From Pyxicephalus adspersus (lineage: Eukaryota > Chordata > Amphibia > Anura > Pyxicephalidae): 64,000 nucleotides of DNA. The position numbers were made by a program, and so were the translations under genes. Below the pieces are notes generated by a model. The model ran no database searches. It had not been told where the DNA came from and was given only the letters and a program-made list of their open reading frames with translations. Below are positions 35,640 to 48,144 of the stretch, piece after piece; the first letter of the stretch is position 1, and the number at the start of each line of letters is the position of its first letter. The stretch is from NCBI RefSeq assembly GCF_032062135.1, contig NC_092859.1, positions 65,527,769-65,591,768 of the forward strand, in the 5' to 3' direction.

Positions 35640-36916
35640 TCTAAAGGATGTGTAAACAAAGGAAAATGGCAGAGCTCAAGTCCAAATTCATAACAGCAAT
35701 GTCACTTCCTTAAATGAGTCACAATGGCTCAAAGTAGATATGATTGAAAAACAGTTGGGCAAAAAAAAGGTTGACAAAGTACCTGGACCTGATGGATTAT
35801 ATCCATGTGTCCTCCATGAGCTTAGCTTGGTTATCTCAAAGCCAATATTTCTACTTTTTAGCGACTCCTTAGTCACTGGCATGGTACCGATGGACTGGGG
35901 TAAGGCCAATGTGGTTCCTATCTTCAAAAAGGGAGCAAAGTCATTACCAGGTAACTACAGACCAGTTACTTTTATGTCCATAGTTGGAAAGGTCCTAGAG
36001 AGTTTGATAAAGAACCACATAGAGGTGTTTCTGCTAGAAAATATTATTATAAGTGATAGTCCACATGGCTTCAAGAAAGACAGAAGTTGTCAAACAAATT
36101 TACTCTCTATTTATGAGGAAGTAAGTAAACAGGTAGACAGTGGAATAGCAGTTGATATAGTGTACTTGGACTTTGCTAAAGCATTTGACACAGTACCCCA
36201 CAGAAGGTTAATATGCAATTTAGGGTCAATAGGTTTAGGAAAGTCAATCTGTAAATAGACAGAGAACTGGCTTAAAGACCGCATCCAGAGAGTTGTATCT
36301 AATGATTCATACTCTGAATGGTCTAAGGTTATTAGTGGTGTACCCCAGGGTTCAGTGTTAGGACCTTTACTGTTTAACATCTTTAAAATGATATAGAGTT
36401 TGTGATTAAAAGTTTCATTTCTGTGTTTGCAGATGACACCAAACTATGAAATGGAATTAGGCCATACAGTAAGTTAATAATCTACAAATAGACCTGGATG
36501 TACTGTTTGATTGAGCAGCCAAGTGGCAAATAACATTAAATATAGATAAATATAAAGTTATGCACTTGGGGGATAACAACATGCATGCTTCATACTGTCT
36601 AGGAGGAATACATTTGGGGGAGTCAAAAATGGAAAAGGATCTGGGGGTTATGGTAGATAATAGACCTAATAACTGCATGCAATGCCAAGCTGCAATATCT
36701 AAAGCTAGTAAAGTACTTTCTTGTATTAAAAGAGGAATAGACTGTAGAGATGGAGACAGAATCCTGTGCAAAGCATTGGTCAGACCAAACCTGGAATATG
36801 CAGTCCAGTTTTGGGCACCAGTTTACAAAAAGGACATTTTGGAATTGGAGAGAGTGCAGAGAAGGGCAACTAAAATAATAAACGGAATGGAGGAGCTCCG
36901 CTATGTGCTGAACTGA
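35640..36916 (+). pseudogene. CR1 ORF2 reverse transcriptase relic
   Basis: The open frame 35740-36258 encodes MIEKQLGKKKVDKVPGPDG, VVPIFKKGAKSLPGNYRPV, GFKKDRSCQTNLL and YLDFAKAFDTVPH, which are RT fingers and palm motifs. In other frames follow [15 protein letters not shown] (about 36335-36380) and VFADDTKL (about 36426), the catalytic FADD motif, then 36560-36916 with EKDLGVMVDN, ALVRPNLEYAVQFWAP and LERVQRRATKIINGM. This is the full set of CR1-clade RT and thumb motifs, split over several frames with premature stops. Confidence 0.88.
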
Positions 36917-37460
36917 ACTGAATCTATCCTCCCTTGAGAAGAGACGTTTAAGGGGGTATATGATCACCTTTTATAAATATATAAATGGTCCATATAAAGA
37001 ACTTTCTTCCCAATTATTCACTTTGAGATCATTACAAAGAACAAGACGGCACTTTTTTGCGTCTGGAGGAAAAAAAGTTTGAGCTCCGGATAAGGAAGGG
37101 ATTCTTCATTGTAAGGTCTGTGAAAACGTGGAATCGGCTCCCCCAGGAAGTATTTTTAGCAAGTACTAAAGATTGCTTTAATAAAAAGCTGGATGCTTTT
37201 CAAGAAGCACAGAATATAACTGGGTATTAAGGCTTTAGTAAGTTAAGTAAAGATACCAGTGACCGTTGATCCAGGGAACATCCGATTCCCTCATGGAATC
37301 AGGAAGGATTTTTTTTCCTCTGTTGAAGCAAATTGTTCCAGGGTTTTCATTCCTCTGGACCAACTATGTCCATGGGGTTTTATATCTGGGATATGTTTAC
37401 TTCCCTAGTGGTTGAACTTGGTGGACTTATGTCTTTTTTCAAACAGACCTATTATGTAAC

Positions 37461-39981
37461 ATTCCCTTCCTAAAAGCTAACATGAAATTTGAAAATATTC
37501 TTAAATTACTTTATTGTGGATGGTTACATATAAGGAGCTTGGCCCGTAAAATAGCATTTTAAAAGACTGTATAGTGCCTTTATAGGCAACTTACAGTAAT
37601 ACATATCAAGCACCTTGGAGGCCTTGAAAAAATGTACTTTTGTTACTTATTATACACAAGCACTGTTAGGAGAGGGTCAGTTTTGCTGTGCTGATACTTT
37701 GAATTTGTAATAGAAAGGTAATCAGTTTGAGGCTCAGACAAATTGACACTTGTCAGACACTATGGGGTTGATTTACCAAAAACATTTAGGCTGTTCTCTT
37801 GGGAAAGTCAATTATTACATTTTGTGGGATAATTTACATATCTGAATATGCTTTAAAATTCATTTTGCAAAGAATACCTACCAAAGGCAAAGAAATGTTG
37901 AGTGTTTTTGAGTGTGTGTGATATTTAACTTTGCTAAGAAAACACCCTTAATTTCAATTGTAAATAAACCCCTGCAGGATGACACATGTACTTCGGGGAG
38001 AGATACTAACTGATGTACAAATTTCTATGGAAAACATAAAATTTGAAAAGTGTTGTTTTTTGCTTTAGGTTTGGTTTCTATTTAGCTTTGTTTCTATTAT
38101 TAACTGTTTTTCTTACTTGCGATGTCTTTTAAACTTCCTAGCTAATTTGACTACTCCAGGAACACTCATCATGGCCTTTTCCTCTTTAAGAAGTAGTTAA
38201 AAACCATCTGTGCTAATTCCTTCCCCTTTCTCTTCACCAGAGGAAGAGCAAAGAGTATTACTGTAGATTAGTGTTTCTTGACCTTTTTAACAATAACTTT
38301 CAAGTTTTCAGGGAACCATACTGTAATTACTAAATCCACAGCTCACAGTACATTGGCCTGGTGATCAAAAGGAAGAATGTCTCTTAAATTGCTGGCCTGT
38401 GGTAGGAATGTCACCATTACAGACAGTAGAAAAGATCATTGGTGTCAGTTAATCTGACCTCAGAGTTACAAATTGCTAATTGCTTAAGGAACCTCTAGCA
38501 ACCTCTAGAGGATCCCTCAGTGAGAAACCCTGCTGTAGTGTAGGGATATTGTAGGGAACTTTGGATTGTTACACAAGTAGAATTTACAGATAATTTGCAT
38601 TAACATTTTTTGTAAGCCCAATGAACTTGATAGACATGTCTTTTGTCAACCTAACTAACTGTGTAACTACAAAATGTGTCATAGAGCAGAAACATATAAA
38701 GGCATTAGCTAAACAACATAACTTAATGGCAGACATTGGCTATTTAGGGTTCTCAACTTAAACTTAACTTGAACTCTACTTAAAAGAAAGTACTAACTTT
38801 AAATATCATTACAATGAAAAAAATCATACATTGCTAACAAATACACTATAAAACAGCTGTCATAAAAAATATTGGTTTAATACATTTTACATCTTCCTTG
38901 GTTTAATAAAGAACATAAAACTGTGCTTATTTTAGGGTTAAAAACAAATATTCCTCTGCCCTAGCTGAATTAATAAATTCTAAAAAATACATGTTTTTTT
39001 ACCCTTTATAATTCTGCTGCCTACAGGTGCATTTGTTTGTAGTAACTTACAATTCAAGTTATGTCTTAGAATATTCCAAAAAAGTGCAGTAGGCACCTCT
39101 ACACATTGGATATTGCATCCTAGTGTTACATAAATATTCATACACGACGATGAAGATGCATTTAGAAAGAAGAATATGAATGTATAAAATATATGTAAAA
39201 AAACTGCTGTAAAACTATCAAAGTTTTGAAAAACAGAAAAGTAAAACAGATACAGCATATATTATGTTGTTATTGAATATAATATGATAAATTCTTTAAG
39301 GGTGGAAAAAATGGAAAATTGATTAAAAGGTACAGTTGCTGAACGGTATAAATTAATACCTAGTAATTGGTTAGTTTGCAAGGTTCTAATTACATTAATG
39401 TTAGATCTTTGGCTAAGACTGCTTAGCCAAAAGATTAGCCTTTTATGGTAAATACTTCCTTTCTATATATAGTATATAATACAATAATAAATAAACAATA
39501 GATGTATTTACAGTATTCATGATATTTTTATTGACATTTCTATTCAGTACTGCTGTGAATGTTGGCAGTAATGGCCACTTTTTGTACTCTAGGAATTTAC
39601 AGAATTTAAGTATATACAGTAATCAATTATATTTTTTGAATTTTGATTAAATATTTTAATTCAATACATGAAATTGCACATTTTTGACAGGATAATTTGT
39701 CTTAGTCTTTTTGTTAAAAATATTGTTAAATATTTTAACAATTTTTTTTGCACAAGAAAAAAATTATGGTGGTATCATTTTATATATCATTCTATAAATA
39801 TATATTTTTTTTAAAATCCTGGTTTAAAGTTATGTAAATATTGTGTGTAAGCATAAAAAGGTCCCTAAGCATTAGGTTTAATTGTATCTTCAGATTAATG
39901 CCAGGCATTATTGCAGAAAAAAAGGTAATGTCACTTTTGCAATAAGCACACTTACCTTTTTGTTCATGACTACTAATTGTT
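37461..39981. other. noncoding stretch with a MITE-like fragment
   Basis: At 38268-38535 the segment begins tagtgtttcttgaccttttt and ends gtgagaaaccctgctg, an imperfect inverted repeat of a type of short hAT-like repeat. Otherwise AT-rich DNA with no coding block. The L1 target site lies at 39982. Confidence 0.4.
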
Positions 39982-40085
39982 AAAATGCTAAGCTGCGGAC
40001 GGGCACGTGAGATGGCTGCCTGATCCTGGAGCTCCGTCGGCGCCGGCCACTATCAGCAGCATCCAGGCTCCATCCTACACTGCAT

Positions 40086-41085
40086 ATGGGCAGAGTGCGC
40101 AGGGCTAGAGTGGGGAAGCTTCCCCCTACCCCCGCATCTCAGCATTTCATTGACCAGCCGTCCATGCGGGATTATATCCGCGATTCCTCCCTGGGCTCCA
40201 CGCCAGCTACCAAGATGGCGCCGGCCCCTTCCCCACACACGTGGCGGCGGGATGGAGGAGATCAGTACACAGACACAGCAGGCTCCTGCACACAGGCAGA
40301 CTCTTACCTTCTCCAGCGGGGAGACCCCTCCTCCTCTGCTCAACGGGCACCAGGCTCTCCAGGGCCCCTGAACTCCTTCACTTCAGAACCGGTGAGTCCT
40401 GGGGAATCTTTTACAGGGTCTCCCTCCTCTGCAGCTTCCTCACCTGCTCCTCCTGCAGGGCCCTCTTCTCTGCAACCCACTTCACTAGATGAGAGGACCC
40501 CACAAGTGTTTATGCAAGGAGTGACTTTTCCAGCACAGAGCACACCTGTTCATGGCTCCTGCGGCTCCCCCACTTCGGGCCCCCCCTCTATTCGAAGGTG
40601 GTCTCCTCTTAGGCAGGGCCCATGACAGGCCCTAGGGGGAATGGGAACTCTGCTCATAAGGATCTGGAGACTTTAACTTCTTCTAGACCTTGAACAGTGG
40701 GGCATAATCCCCTAGGTGATGCCTCTCCTTCCCCCTGGCAACAGTACATGCAACTTCTACCCACAAAAACGGATTTTCAAAGTTTGGTGGCTGAAGTTCA
40801 AGCAACCTGTCATTCGGAGATTAGTGCTCTGCGTACAGATTTGCAATCCCTTGGGGGTAGAGTGGACAGTTTGGAGGATACTGTCCAGCAAACAAAGGGG
40901 GATATTGCAGCCCTTGCCCATAAATCTATTGATAGCTCACAAAAGATCAGAGAACTCTACCGCCTGTTTGAAAATTTGGATAACAGGAGCCGCAGAAACA
41001 ACATTAGGGTTCGAGGCCTACCGGAGGCCACTCAAATTGAAATGAAAATTAGTTCTCCAGGCCTTTTTTGGTCGTATACTAGGGC
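40086..41085 (+). pseudogene. L1 ORF1 relic
   Basis: A Pro/Ser-rich leader frame (40086-40625) is followed, after a stop, by 40697-41128. The second frame encodes a coiled coil (TDFQSLVAEVQATCHSEISA, ALRTDLQSLGGRVDSLEDTV) and ENLDNRSRRNNIRVRGLPE, the start of the L1 ORF1p RNA-recognition domain. The domain breaks off after about 41050 and the remaining fold is missing, consistent with an internal deletion reaching towards ORF2. ORF1p normally coats L1 RNA as a trimer; this copy cannot. Confidence 0.8.
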
Positions 41086-41325
41086 GCTCCGCATATGGTC
41101 CAAGGCTGCCCATTTTTTGCTTAAGTAATTAACTACAGTATTATTCTTGCTATGTGTGATGTGCTAGATTGGATGCTTGGTTTCTATAATGGCCCCTGGG
41201 GGGTCCGGGGCTTGGTCCAGTCTTGGCTGGGCGGGGCGGCGGGGCGGCTTCGAAGGCAACAACGCTGATGTGCGCTGTTTTTTTGTGGATGCTTTAACTG
41301 ATCGCAAGTCCACCTCTCTATTGCC

Positions 41326-41816
41326 ATGGCTGCTAGAGATTTGTCTTTAAATGTTAAGGGGTTGAATTCCATCACCAAACGGAGATTGGCCTTGAGAGAG
41401 TTTAAACGACTTGCTCCTGAGGTCATCTTCCTCCAAGAGACCCATTTTGATAGTACTAGTTCCTTTAATTTTGCTTCTAAACTGTATCCCCAGAGTTTCA
41501 TGGCTAACTCCCCCACCCGGAAAAGAGCTGGTGTGGCGATACTTCTGAAATCCTCCTTTAAATTTACTGTGTCGACTACTGTTACAGACCCCGAGGGTAG
41601 ATATCTCATCCTGCATGGCACTCTTCAAGGGGTCCCCCTTACACTTTGTAATTTTTATTCTCCAAATACAGGTCAGACACTGTCTCTCTCTAAAACATTA
41701 TCACATCTTGAGAAATTTGACCATACCTTTTTAGTGGTTGGAGGAGATTTTAATCTAGCATTTTCCCCTACACAAGATAGACTCGCTCTCCACAATGCCT
41801 CTCCTCCTTCAAAGGT
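41326..41816 (+). pseudogene. L1 ORF2 endonuclease, 5' part, cut by a hAT MITE
   Basis: Starting at the ATG at 41326 the frame reads DLSLNVKGLN, EVIFLQETHF (catalytic E), KRAGVAILLK, LCNFYSPN and FLVVGGDFNLAF (catalytic D/N). It is open to the MITE insertion site; beyond 41824 the codons belong to the MITE. The domain continues at 44102 with GKQYSFYSPPHCTHSRIEYI, and SDHAPL follows at about 44298. Apart from the insertion this endonuclease looks relatively well kept. Confidence 0.85.
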
Positions 41817-42145
41817 GTCACAACTATTCATCAGCTATTCGCTCGAATAGAGCAAAATTATTCAGGTGGTCGAATGTCAAAGTCGAAAACCATTAAAGTC
41901 AATAGGAGGAAAAATTTGGGTTTTTTAAACACTGTGTAGAGCTTCTACAGCCTCCAAACAGATATAAAAAGATACATTATAAAAGGATACATAAAAAGAT
42001 ACATTGTAAAAAGATACATTGTAAAAAGATACATTGTAAAAGGATACATAAAAAGATTCATTATAAAAAGATATATAACACTATTACATACCCCTGTACT
42101 TCACATGAAAAATAAAGAGCACCTGTCACATCAATATTAGGCTAA

Positions 42146-42575
42146 AGCTAGGTACATACTTCCAATAATTATTGTTAGAAAATGAACGATTACGACCGAT
42201 CAATATGATCGATATGCACGATTATACCTGAACAATCATATTGTGCACAATTCTGTACATGCTGTAACAATATGATCATTCAAATATAATCCACCAACAG
42301 TGTCCACACGCTAGATACAATTGTTTGAACGATGCAGGGAGGGACATGTAAAGGAGAAAGTGTACCGCAGAAACATGCACTATCACTGAATGACCGTACT
42401 CACGATAGATAGTGAAAGATCGTCGGCCAATCAGATCCACCGTGGCGGTCGTTCATTTCCAGCGACAATCCTCGTTCGTTGGCGTCCTTGGTCACTTTTT
42501 TTTTGGCCAATCGGTTGTTCATCGGTCGTTCGTTGGTCGTTTCTAACGATAATTTTTGAACGTGTGTATGCAGCT
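42146..42575. mobile_element. Harbinger-type MITE nested in the hAT element
   Basis: The left end agctaggtacatacttcc and the reversed right end agctgcatacacacgttc both lead into aataatt/aaaatta plus cgttagaaa, matching the ends of the Harbinger transposon at 10004-12730. Flanks are TAA on the left and TTA on the right, so the three-base duplication is imperfect or reads as part of the repeat. Noncoding, 430 bases. Confidence 0.8.
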
Positions 42576-43274
42576 TTAGTCTACACAGACTGTTTCCCCA
42601 GCGTTTAACCTGAGGTTTTTTAAAGCCCATGTATGAAGTTCCCATACATTCCCATGGGCTAATCTACACCAGAACATTTCCTTCAGGCACAATTTTGAGC
42701 GTTATCTTAAATGTTTCTTGCAACATTTAAAAAATAAATCTCTGGATAAACGTGGGAAAACGCTTCCATTGAACTCAATAGAGGCGTTTTCAAGCGTTTT
42801 TAAGCTTTTATGAAAGCTTCCATTGAAAACAATGGGGGCTTTTATAAACATTTTTAGCAGGACTTTGCAATCTGGAAGCCCTCTTTAATAAGGAGACTCC
42901 CAGATCTCCACCTCCCCACCCTAGGGAATGAGTACAGGAGTACATAAAACCCCTTACTCATTCCCTGAAAGGGTTAAAATATAAGTAAAAAATAGGACAA
43001 GGGTTTAATGTTAAATTATTTTATTAATGTGTTTGTGTTTGTGTAAATAAACTTTTTTTTTTACAGGTTATCCAAATGACAGGAGGATTTCCAGGGTTGC
43101 AATGAACACAGCCCTGGAAGTCATCCTGACAGTGAGGGATTGCAGGGCACTAGGGGTTAAATGAGGACAAGCCTCTCCATTCACCCCTAGTGCTCTGGGT
43201 GAGGTTTTACATTTCTCAGCCATTCAGCACTAGATATTGAATGGGGAGACATGTGCCCATTCATCCCTAGTGCT

Positions 43275-43745
43275 CTGTGATTGGCTGAGAAATAGGAAAT
43301 CCTAATGACAGCTCAAGCATCATCAGGATTTCCCTTTCCTCAGCCAATCAGGGAGCAGAGCAATCAGCGGAACTTTACTATGCTGACAGCTCTGCTCCCC
43401 TGATTGGCTGAGGAAAGGGAAATCCTGATGATGCCTTTGCTGTCATCAGGCTTTCCCTTTCCCCAGGGAGCAGAACAATCAGCGGAGCTTTACTAAGCTG
43501 ATAGCTCTGCTCCCCTGATCGCTCCTGCAGCCCAAGAAGAGCTGTGACATGTTCTGTATCCGTTATACATGTCACAGCTCCTCTAGGGCTGTGGGAGTGA
43601 TCAGGGGAGCAGAGTTGTCAGCATAGTAAAGCTCCGCTGATTGCTCTGCTCCCTGATTGGCTGAGGAAAGGGAAATCCTGATGATGCTTGAGCTGTCATC
43701 AGGGTTTCCTATTTCTCAGCCAATCACAGAGCAGTAGAGGTAATG
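43275..43745. repeat. large nested foldback (imperfect palindrome)
   Basis: The central hairpin has perfect arms agctgtgacatg (43540-43551) and catgtcacagct (43568-43579). Beyond it the arms pair through gctctgctcccctgatc and caatcagcggagcttta out to about 43340 and 43740, and a second palindrome is nested in the left arm around 43385. The recurring words are ggctgaggaaagggaaatcc and its complement. Such DNA can form a long stem in single strands. Confidence 0.85.
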
Positions 43746-44101
43746 AATGGAGATACGTATCTCCATTCAACCTCAATTGCGCTGGTATTGCCTGCGGTTA
43801 CAGCTAATTGAAGGCACGTGCTTTCAATTAGCTGAGACCGCAAAGTTCCCATGGTCCGGGAATCCCACAATGACATTATGATTTATTATGTCATTGTCGG
43901 ATAACCTGTAAAAAATAAAAAAAAAAAACAAGTTAAAATAAAAACACATACAAATTAAAGTCATTTAAAATTAATTTTTTTTTCCTGAATTTTTGCAGTC
44001 GAATCCCGTGATTTTCAGGTTGGGTCTATCCGAATTCGAACAGCCATATTCGGGTCGAATATAGGGACAACCCGAATTCGAACATCAACACTAGTCACAA
44101 C

Positions 44102-46830
44102 AATCTCGAGCTTTCAGACAATATATACGCAAACACCAACTTTATGATAATTGGCGGATTCATCATCCTACGGGGAAACAGTATTCTTTCTACTCGCCCC
44201 CTCACTGTACACACTCCCGCATTGAATATATTTTCACTAACCTCCCATTGTTGCGGAATAGTGTGTCAGCGGAGATTCACCCTATTACTTGGTCTGACCA
44301 TGCTCCGCTCACGCTAGATGCCATGTTCTCCCGTGCTAACCTTAGGATTTGCCACTGGAGGATGAATGACTTCCTCCTCAAAAATGCGGACACCAAATCA
44401 GCACTTACACAAAGGGTGCAACAATATTTTCAAGAAAATATGGGATCAGTGGCGCATGAATCCACTCTATGGGAGGCCCATAAGGCAGTGTTCCGAGGGC
44501 ACTGTATATCTTTAGGTTCCCGCCTTAAGCGGGACTGAAACCTCCAGCGCACTGTCGCTGCACAGGCCCTCCATGTTGCTGAGGCAAAGTATGCTCAAAA
44601 ACCTACTCTGGGTCTCCTGCGGGAGATTACTATGCAGACTGGCTCTTCTCCCCTGGTAGTGAAAGATGAGAGGGGGGTGGTGAGATATCACCCCTCCCAC
44701 TTATTATACTGATCTTTACAAGTCTGTTCATCAGACTCAATGCTCCCTTGGGAGGAACTTGCAGCCAAAAATTTCTTCTTATTTAGAGGGATTGGACCTC
44801 CCACAGCTGAAGCCCGAGTATTTAGAGCTGCTGAACAGCCCCATTACTGAGGAGGAGATTAGTAAAACTATTCAGGGGCTACCTTCGGCTAAAGCCCCGG
44901 GCCCGGATGGCCTGCCCTACCTATATACTCCCGGACCTTTTACTACACCTCCTAGCTCTATATAATGACTTTCTGAAGGGTAAACTAATCCTTCCGTCCA
45001 TGCTGGCCTCCCACATTACAGTTGTACCTAAATCTGGGAAGGACCCAATGGAATGCTCTAGCTTTAGGCCTATAGCGCTTTTAAATTCAGATCTGAAGAT
45101 TTTTACAAAAATTTTAGCTACAAGGTTGTCAAAATTCCTCCCCTCTCTCATCCACAGGGACCAAACAGGTTTCATACCCTATCGCCATGCTAGCGATAAT
45201 ATGAGAAGAGTGGTAGACGTCATGGATATTATAAATAAGAGAAAGCTGGCCTCTTTGGTACTTAGTTTAGATGCCGAAAAGGCGTTTGATCGCCTTAGTT
45301 GGCCATTTATGTTTTCTGTCCTGCATAAAATGGGTTTTGCGGGCCCTTTGTCAAAGCGATTGAGGCATTGTACAAATCACCCTCAGCCTCGGTTAAACTG
45401 CCTCACGCCTCATCTGCCACATTTGCTATTAAAAATGGCACTAGGCAGGGGTGCCCCTTGTCCCCTGTCTTGTTTGCCCTTTGTATCGAGCCCTTGGCGA
45501 TCTCTAAGAGATCCAAACCGGATATCCAGGGGGTCCGATTGGGGGGGAGCTCCTTTAAAGTATCCCTGTATGCAGATGACGTTCTTTTAACCCTGACTCG
45601 ACCAAATATATCCCTCACTAATTTATGGAAGGAATTACATGCCTATGGTGAGGTATCAGGATATAAAATTATGCTTCAAAAGCTGAGGCGCTGCCTCTTC
45701 ATATACCGACCCCTCAATTGTTGGTCCTCCAGAGCTCTCATTCCTTCCTGTGGAAGACCCATTCACTTAAATACCTAGGTTTCCAGATTACCTCTGCCTA
45801 TACCCAACTCTACTCACATAACTTTCCACCTTTATTCAAGGAACTGCAATCTCTTTTAGGACAATGGAGCAACCACCAGCTGTCTCCTGGGGCATATTGC
45901 ATCATTGAAAATGATGCTCCTTTCTAAACTACTTTACCTGTTTGAGATTTTACCGGTCCAAGTCCCCCCCCAAGCACTGAAAAATATGCAAGCAGCTTTT
46001 TCGAAATTTATTTTTACGCATAAACGGCATAGATTAGCTAAGACGGTAGTATGTACCCCCAGAATAGTGGGGGGCCTAGGGGCCCTGGATTTTTACAAAT
46101 ACTATTGGCAGCTCATCTACAATATCTGCCACTGTGGACTGCACCTTACTGTCCCACGGTGTGTAGAGAAATTGAGGAGGCTTGGATAGCTCCCATACAC
46201 CCTAATGTTATGCTCTGGGGCTCCTCCCTGCTCCTAACAGATAAAGACTTGCTTGCCCCTATGGCGTTTACAAGAACTATCTGGCGGAGTTGCAGACATA
46301 AATACAGCCTTCTATCGGAACCCTCAAGCCTGACATCTGTAATCCACAACCCACAGCTTCCTGATAGTTTGCAGGGGGTGATGTCAGGTCCCTGGAGGGA
46401 TAGGGGTTTATTCCAAATTAGCCATCTGCTACATCCAGTGGAAAAGCGATTGCTTACCTTTCAAGAACTAGGTTGAGCTCCCACGTACATCTTTCTATGC
46501 CTATCTCCAAATTAGGCATTATATCCGGTCCCTTCAGCCCTCGGCCAGGTTTCTGACTATGACTCCTTTTGAGAGGTTGTGTGCAGAGGGCCCGTATACC
46601 AAAGGAGTTAATTCTTCTGCCCGTATTGCCCGTATGCTAGCTGCCCATATCTTGGTAGTGGCACGCACTCTGATCCCCTCCAACTAGAAATCTATTAGGC
46701 CCCCCTCTACTATTGCTCTGTATACACGTATTCAGGAGATACGTCTTATGGAGTATCTCACGGCTCTTATCAGGGATACTGTGATTAAATTTGAGGCAAC
46801 ATGGGACGTCTGGGACCATTAATATGCCCG
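44102..46830 (+). pseudogene. L1 ORF2, endonuclease end, reverse transcriptase and C-terminus
   Basis: After the MITE the frame completes the endonuclease (SRIEYIFTN; ITWSDHAPLTLDA), then stops at about 44537. Frame pieces follow: ITEEEISKTIQGLPSAKAPG (about 44840), HITVVPKSGKD and FRPIALLNSDLKIFTKILA (45010-45120), LVLSLDAEKAFDRLSW (about 45255-45300), TRQGCPLSPVLFALCIEPLA, and SLYADDVLLTL (about 45565), the catalytic YADD. Further on, FIFTHKRHRLAKTVVC and GGLGALDFYKYYWQ mark the L1 connecting region. At least five frame changes or stops are present. The C-terminal cysteine block seen in the 15 kb L1 is degraded. Confidence 0.88.
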
Positions 46831-47243
46831 GCTGCTGATTTGACCTCCTATTTCGTTGGTTGCTCTATTTTCCTTATGACTAAATGCCATGTGTCGCCCT
46901 ATGTCTTGGCCACACTTTCCCCCTCCACCTATCCCTGCCCTTTTTCTCACCCTCCTCTCCATTTTGTTGTTGGCCTGGGTTAATGGCTACTGTTATGTTG
47001 TATATTATATACTTGATGAGTGCGATTACTATATGTTCTATCCTATTATTATGTAGAATCTATTTGAGCATACCTCTCACGGTGATGTACATAACTGACT
47101 GAAGAGTTGTGGTAATTGTCTTAATACTATTTTGCACTCAATTGTTATTTATTGTTATTTTCTTCTTTATTGTCTTCTGGTCTGTATATTTGTTTAAAAT
47201 TTTCAATAAAAACACAATTTCAAAAAAAAAAATGCTAAGCTGC

Positions 47244-47615
47244 ACATGCACAGCATAGTGGTGGTTGCCAGAACTAATCAAAATGGATGAAAATCAAGTC
47301 AAGGAAGAGAAGGAAAAACATAGATGCACCCTGCGATGGAATGGGGACAGGTGAGTATAGAGGGGGTAAGGTATTTATGTTTAAGTTTAGTACCAACTTA
47401 ATGATATTTTGTTCAATATTGCTAGTCACCAGTAGATGTCATTGTGTCCTCCTGTAAAGTGTGTAGCAAACTCTTTTTTATTTTTAAACAACAAATAGTT
47501 TGTTACGCACTTTACATTTGGACAAAGCACCAGCCCTGAGTATATACAGTAAGATTAGGTTAAATATGAATTTTTAAGTTATTTCAGATTACGCTTAGGA
47601 GTTCAGGTCAGAATA
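47244..47615. other. noncoding stretch after the L1
   Basis: Resumes pre-insertion sequence after the L1 target duplication. Nothing else recognised. Confidence 0.4.
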
Positions 47616-47830
47616 TTAACCTCCTAGGCGGTTCATTTCTGTCTGGATTTATATGTCTAAAAATGGTACATTGTCTTTCATGAACATTTATTTTACATTG
47701 TAGGCCTGTAATTCTTAGGCATAACTCATCAAATTATGTCCAATATGTAATAAATATAATAATAAACTTTAAATAAAAAACACAAAAATCTGTTAAAACA
47801 AGGGTGCATAAATAAATAAAAAATACTGAA
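47616..47830 (-). mobile_element. piggyBac-like MITE, one end
   Basis: TTAA at 47616-47619 is followed by cctcctaggcggttc. The interior phrase ggcctgtaattcttagg and the later agggtgcataaataaata match the complement of the complete MITE at 25668-26163. The other end is missing. Confidence 0.6.
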
Positions 47831-48144
47831 ACCTGTAATATAACTGTACAGTAGCATATATAACACTGGGGAACAATTTTGAACAAATGTTTTGTTGACT
47901 TTAATTTTTAGGCTTATTTACACTAAAATAGGTATGCTGGTTCTGAAAGTGCAATTAGTTTTCTTCCATCACATCAGGTTTTTTTCTCTACCACTTATAT
48001 TAACGCAATTACTGTAGTATGGATTTGTATAGGCTATTCATTTACACGCAAGATAGTGTGGTCAGAGGTTGTGCACTGCTCTATGTTAGTAGATATGCAA
48101 AATTTCTTTTTCTACTTACGCACTTATTTCCTTTCATTCAGATC

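Larger units (their letters stand above)
34190..37460 (+). mobile_element. CR1-type LINE, long but internally deleted copy
   Basis: Order on the plus strand: ORF1 coiled-coil remnant (about 34245-34310), a deletion of the ORF1 esterase part (joined at about 34530), ORF2 endonuclease (34540-35175), linker (35180-35700), reverse transcriptase (35640-36916) and 3' UTR (36940-37460) ending ctattatgtaac. Parallel pieces at 2135-4140 and 29247-30050 support the order. No target duplication was found. Every domain carries stops or frameshifts. Confidence 0.85.
41825..44093. mobile_element. nonautonomous hAT element inserted in L1 ORF2
   Basis: The perfect 8-bp duplication gtcacaac lies at 41817-41824 and 44094-44101. 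The left end is tattcatcagctattcgctc; the reversed right end is tagtgttgatgttcgaattc. Removing it rejoins the L1 endonuclease frame region. It contains a 14-bp tandem run (about 41955-42080, gatacattgtaaaa), a Harbinger MITE (42146-42575), and a large foldback (43275-43745). No transposase. The right 350 bases also occur at 57757-58097. Confidence 0.92.
39982..47243 (+). mobile_element. L1-type LINE with both ends, perfect target duplication
   Basis: The 15-bp sequence aaaatgctaagctgc occurs at 39982-39996 and again at 47229-47243, right after a poly-A tail (47222 on). The bottom strand at the left edge reads gcatttt/aacaat, matching the L1 endonuclease preference for TTTT/AA. The element carries a GC-rich 5' part, ORF1, ORF2 and an aataaa signal near 47205. 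The hAT MITE at 41825-44093 splits ORF2. Without it the element is about 4.95 kb and carries a deletion between ORF1 and ORF2, so it is not a complete L1. Confidence 0.92.

Noticed and set aside
40053..40343. Minus-strand open frame in the GC-rich start of the L1
   Set aside because: Antisense to the L1 5' region and ORF1; no motif.
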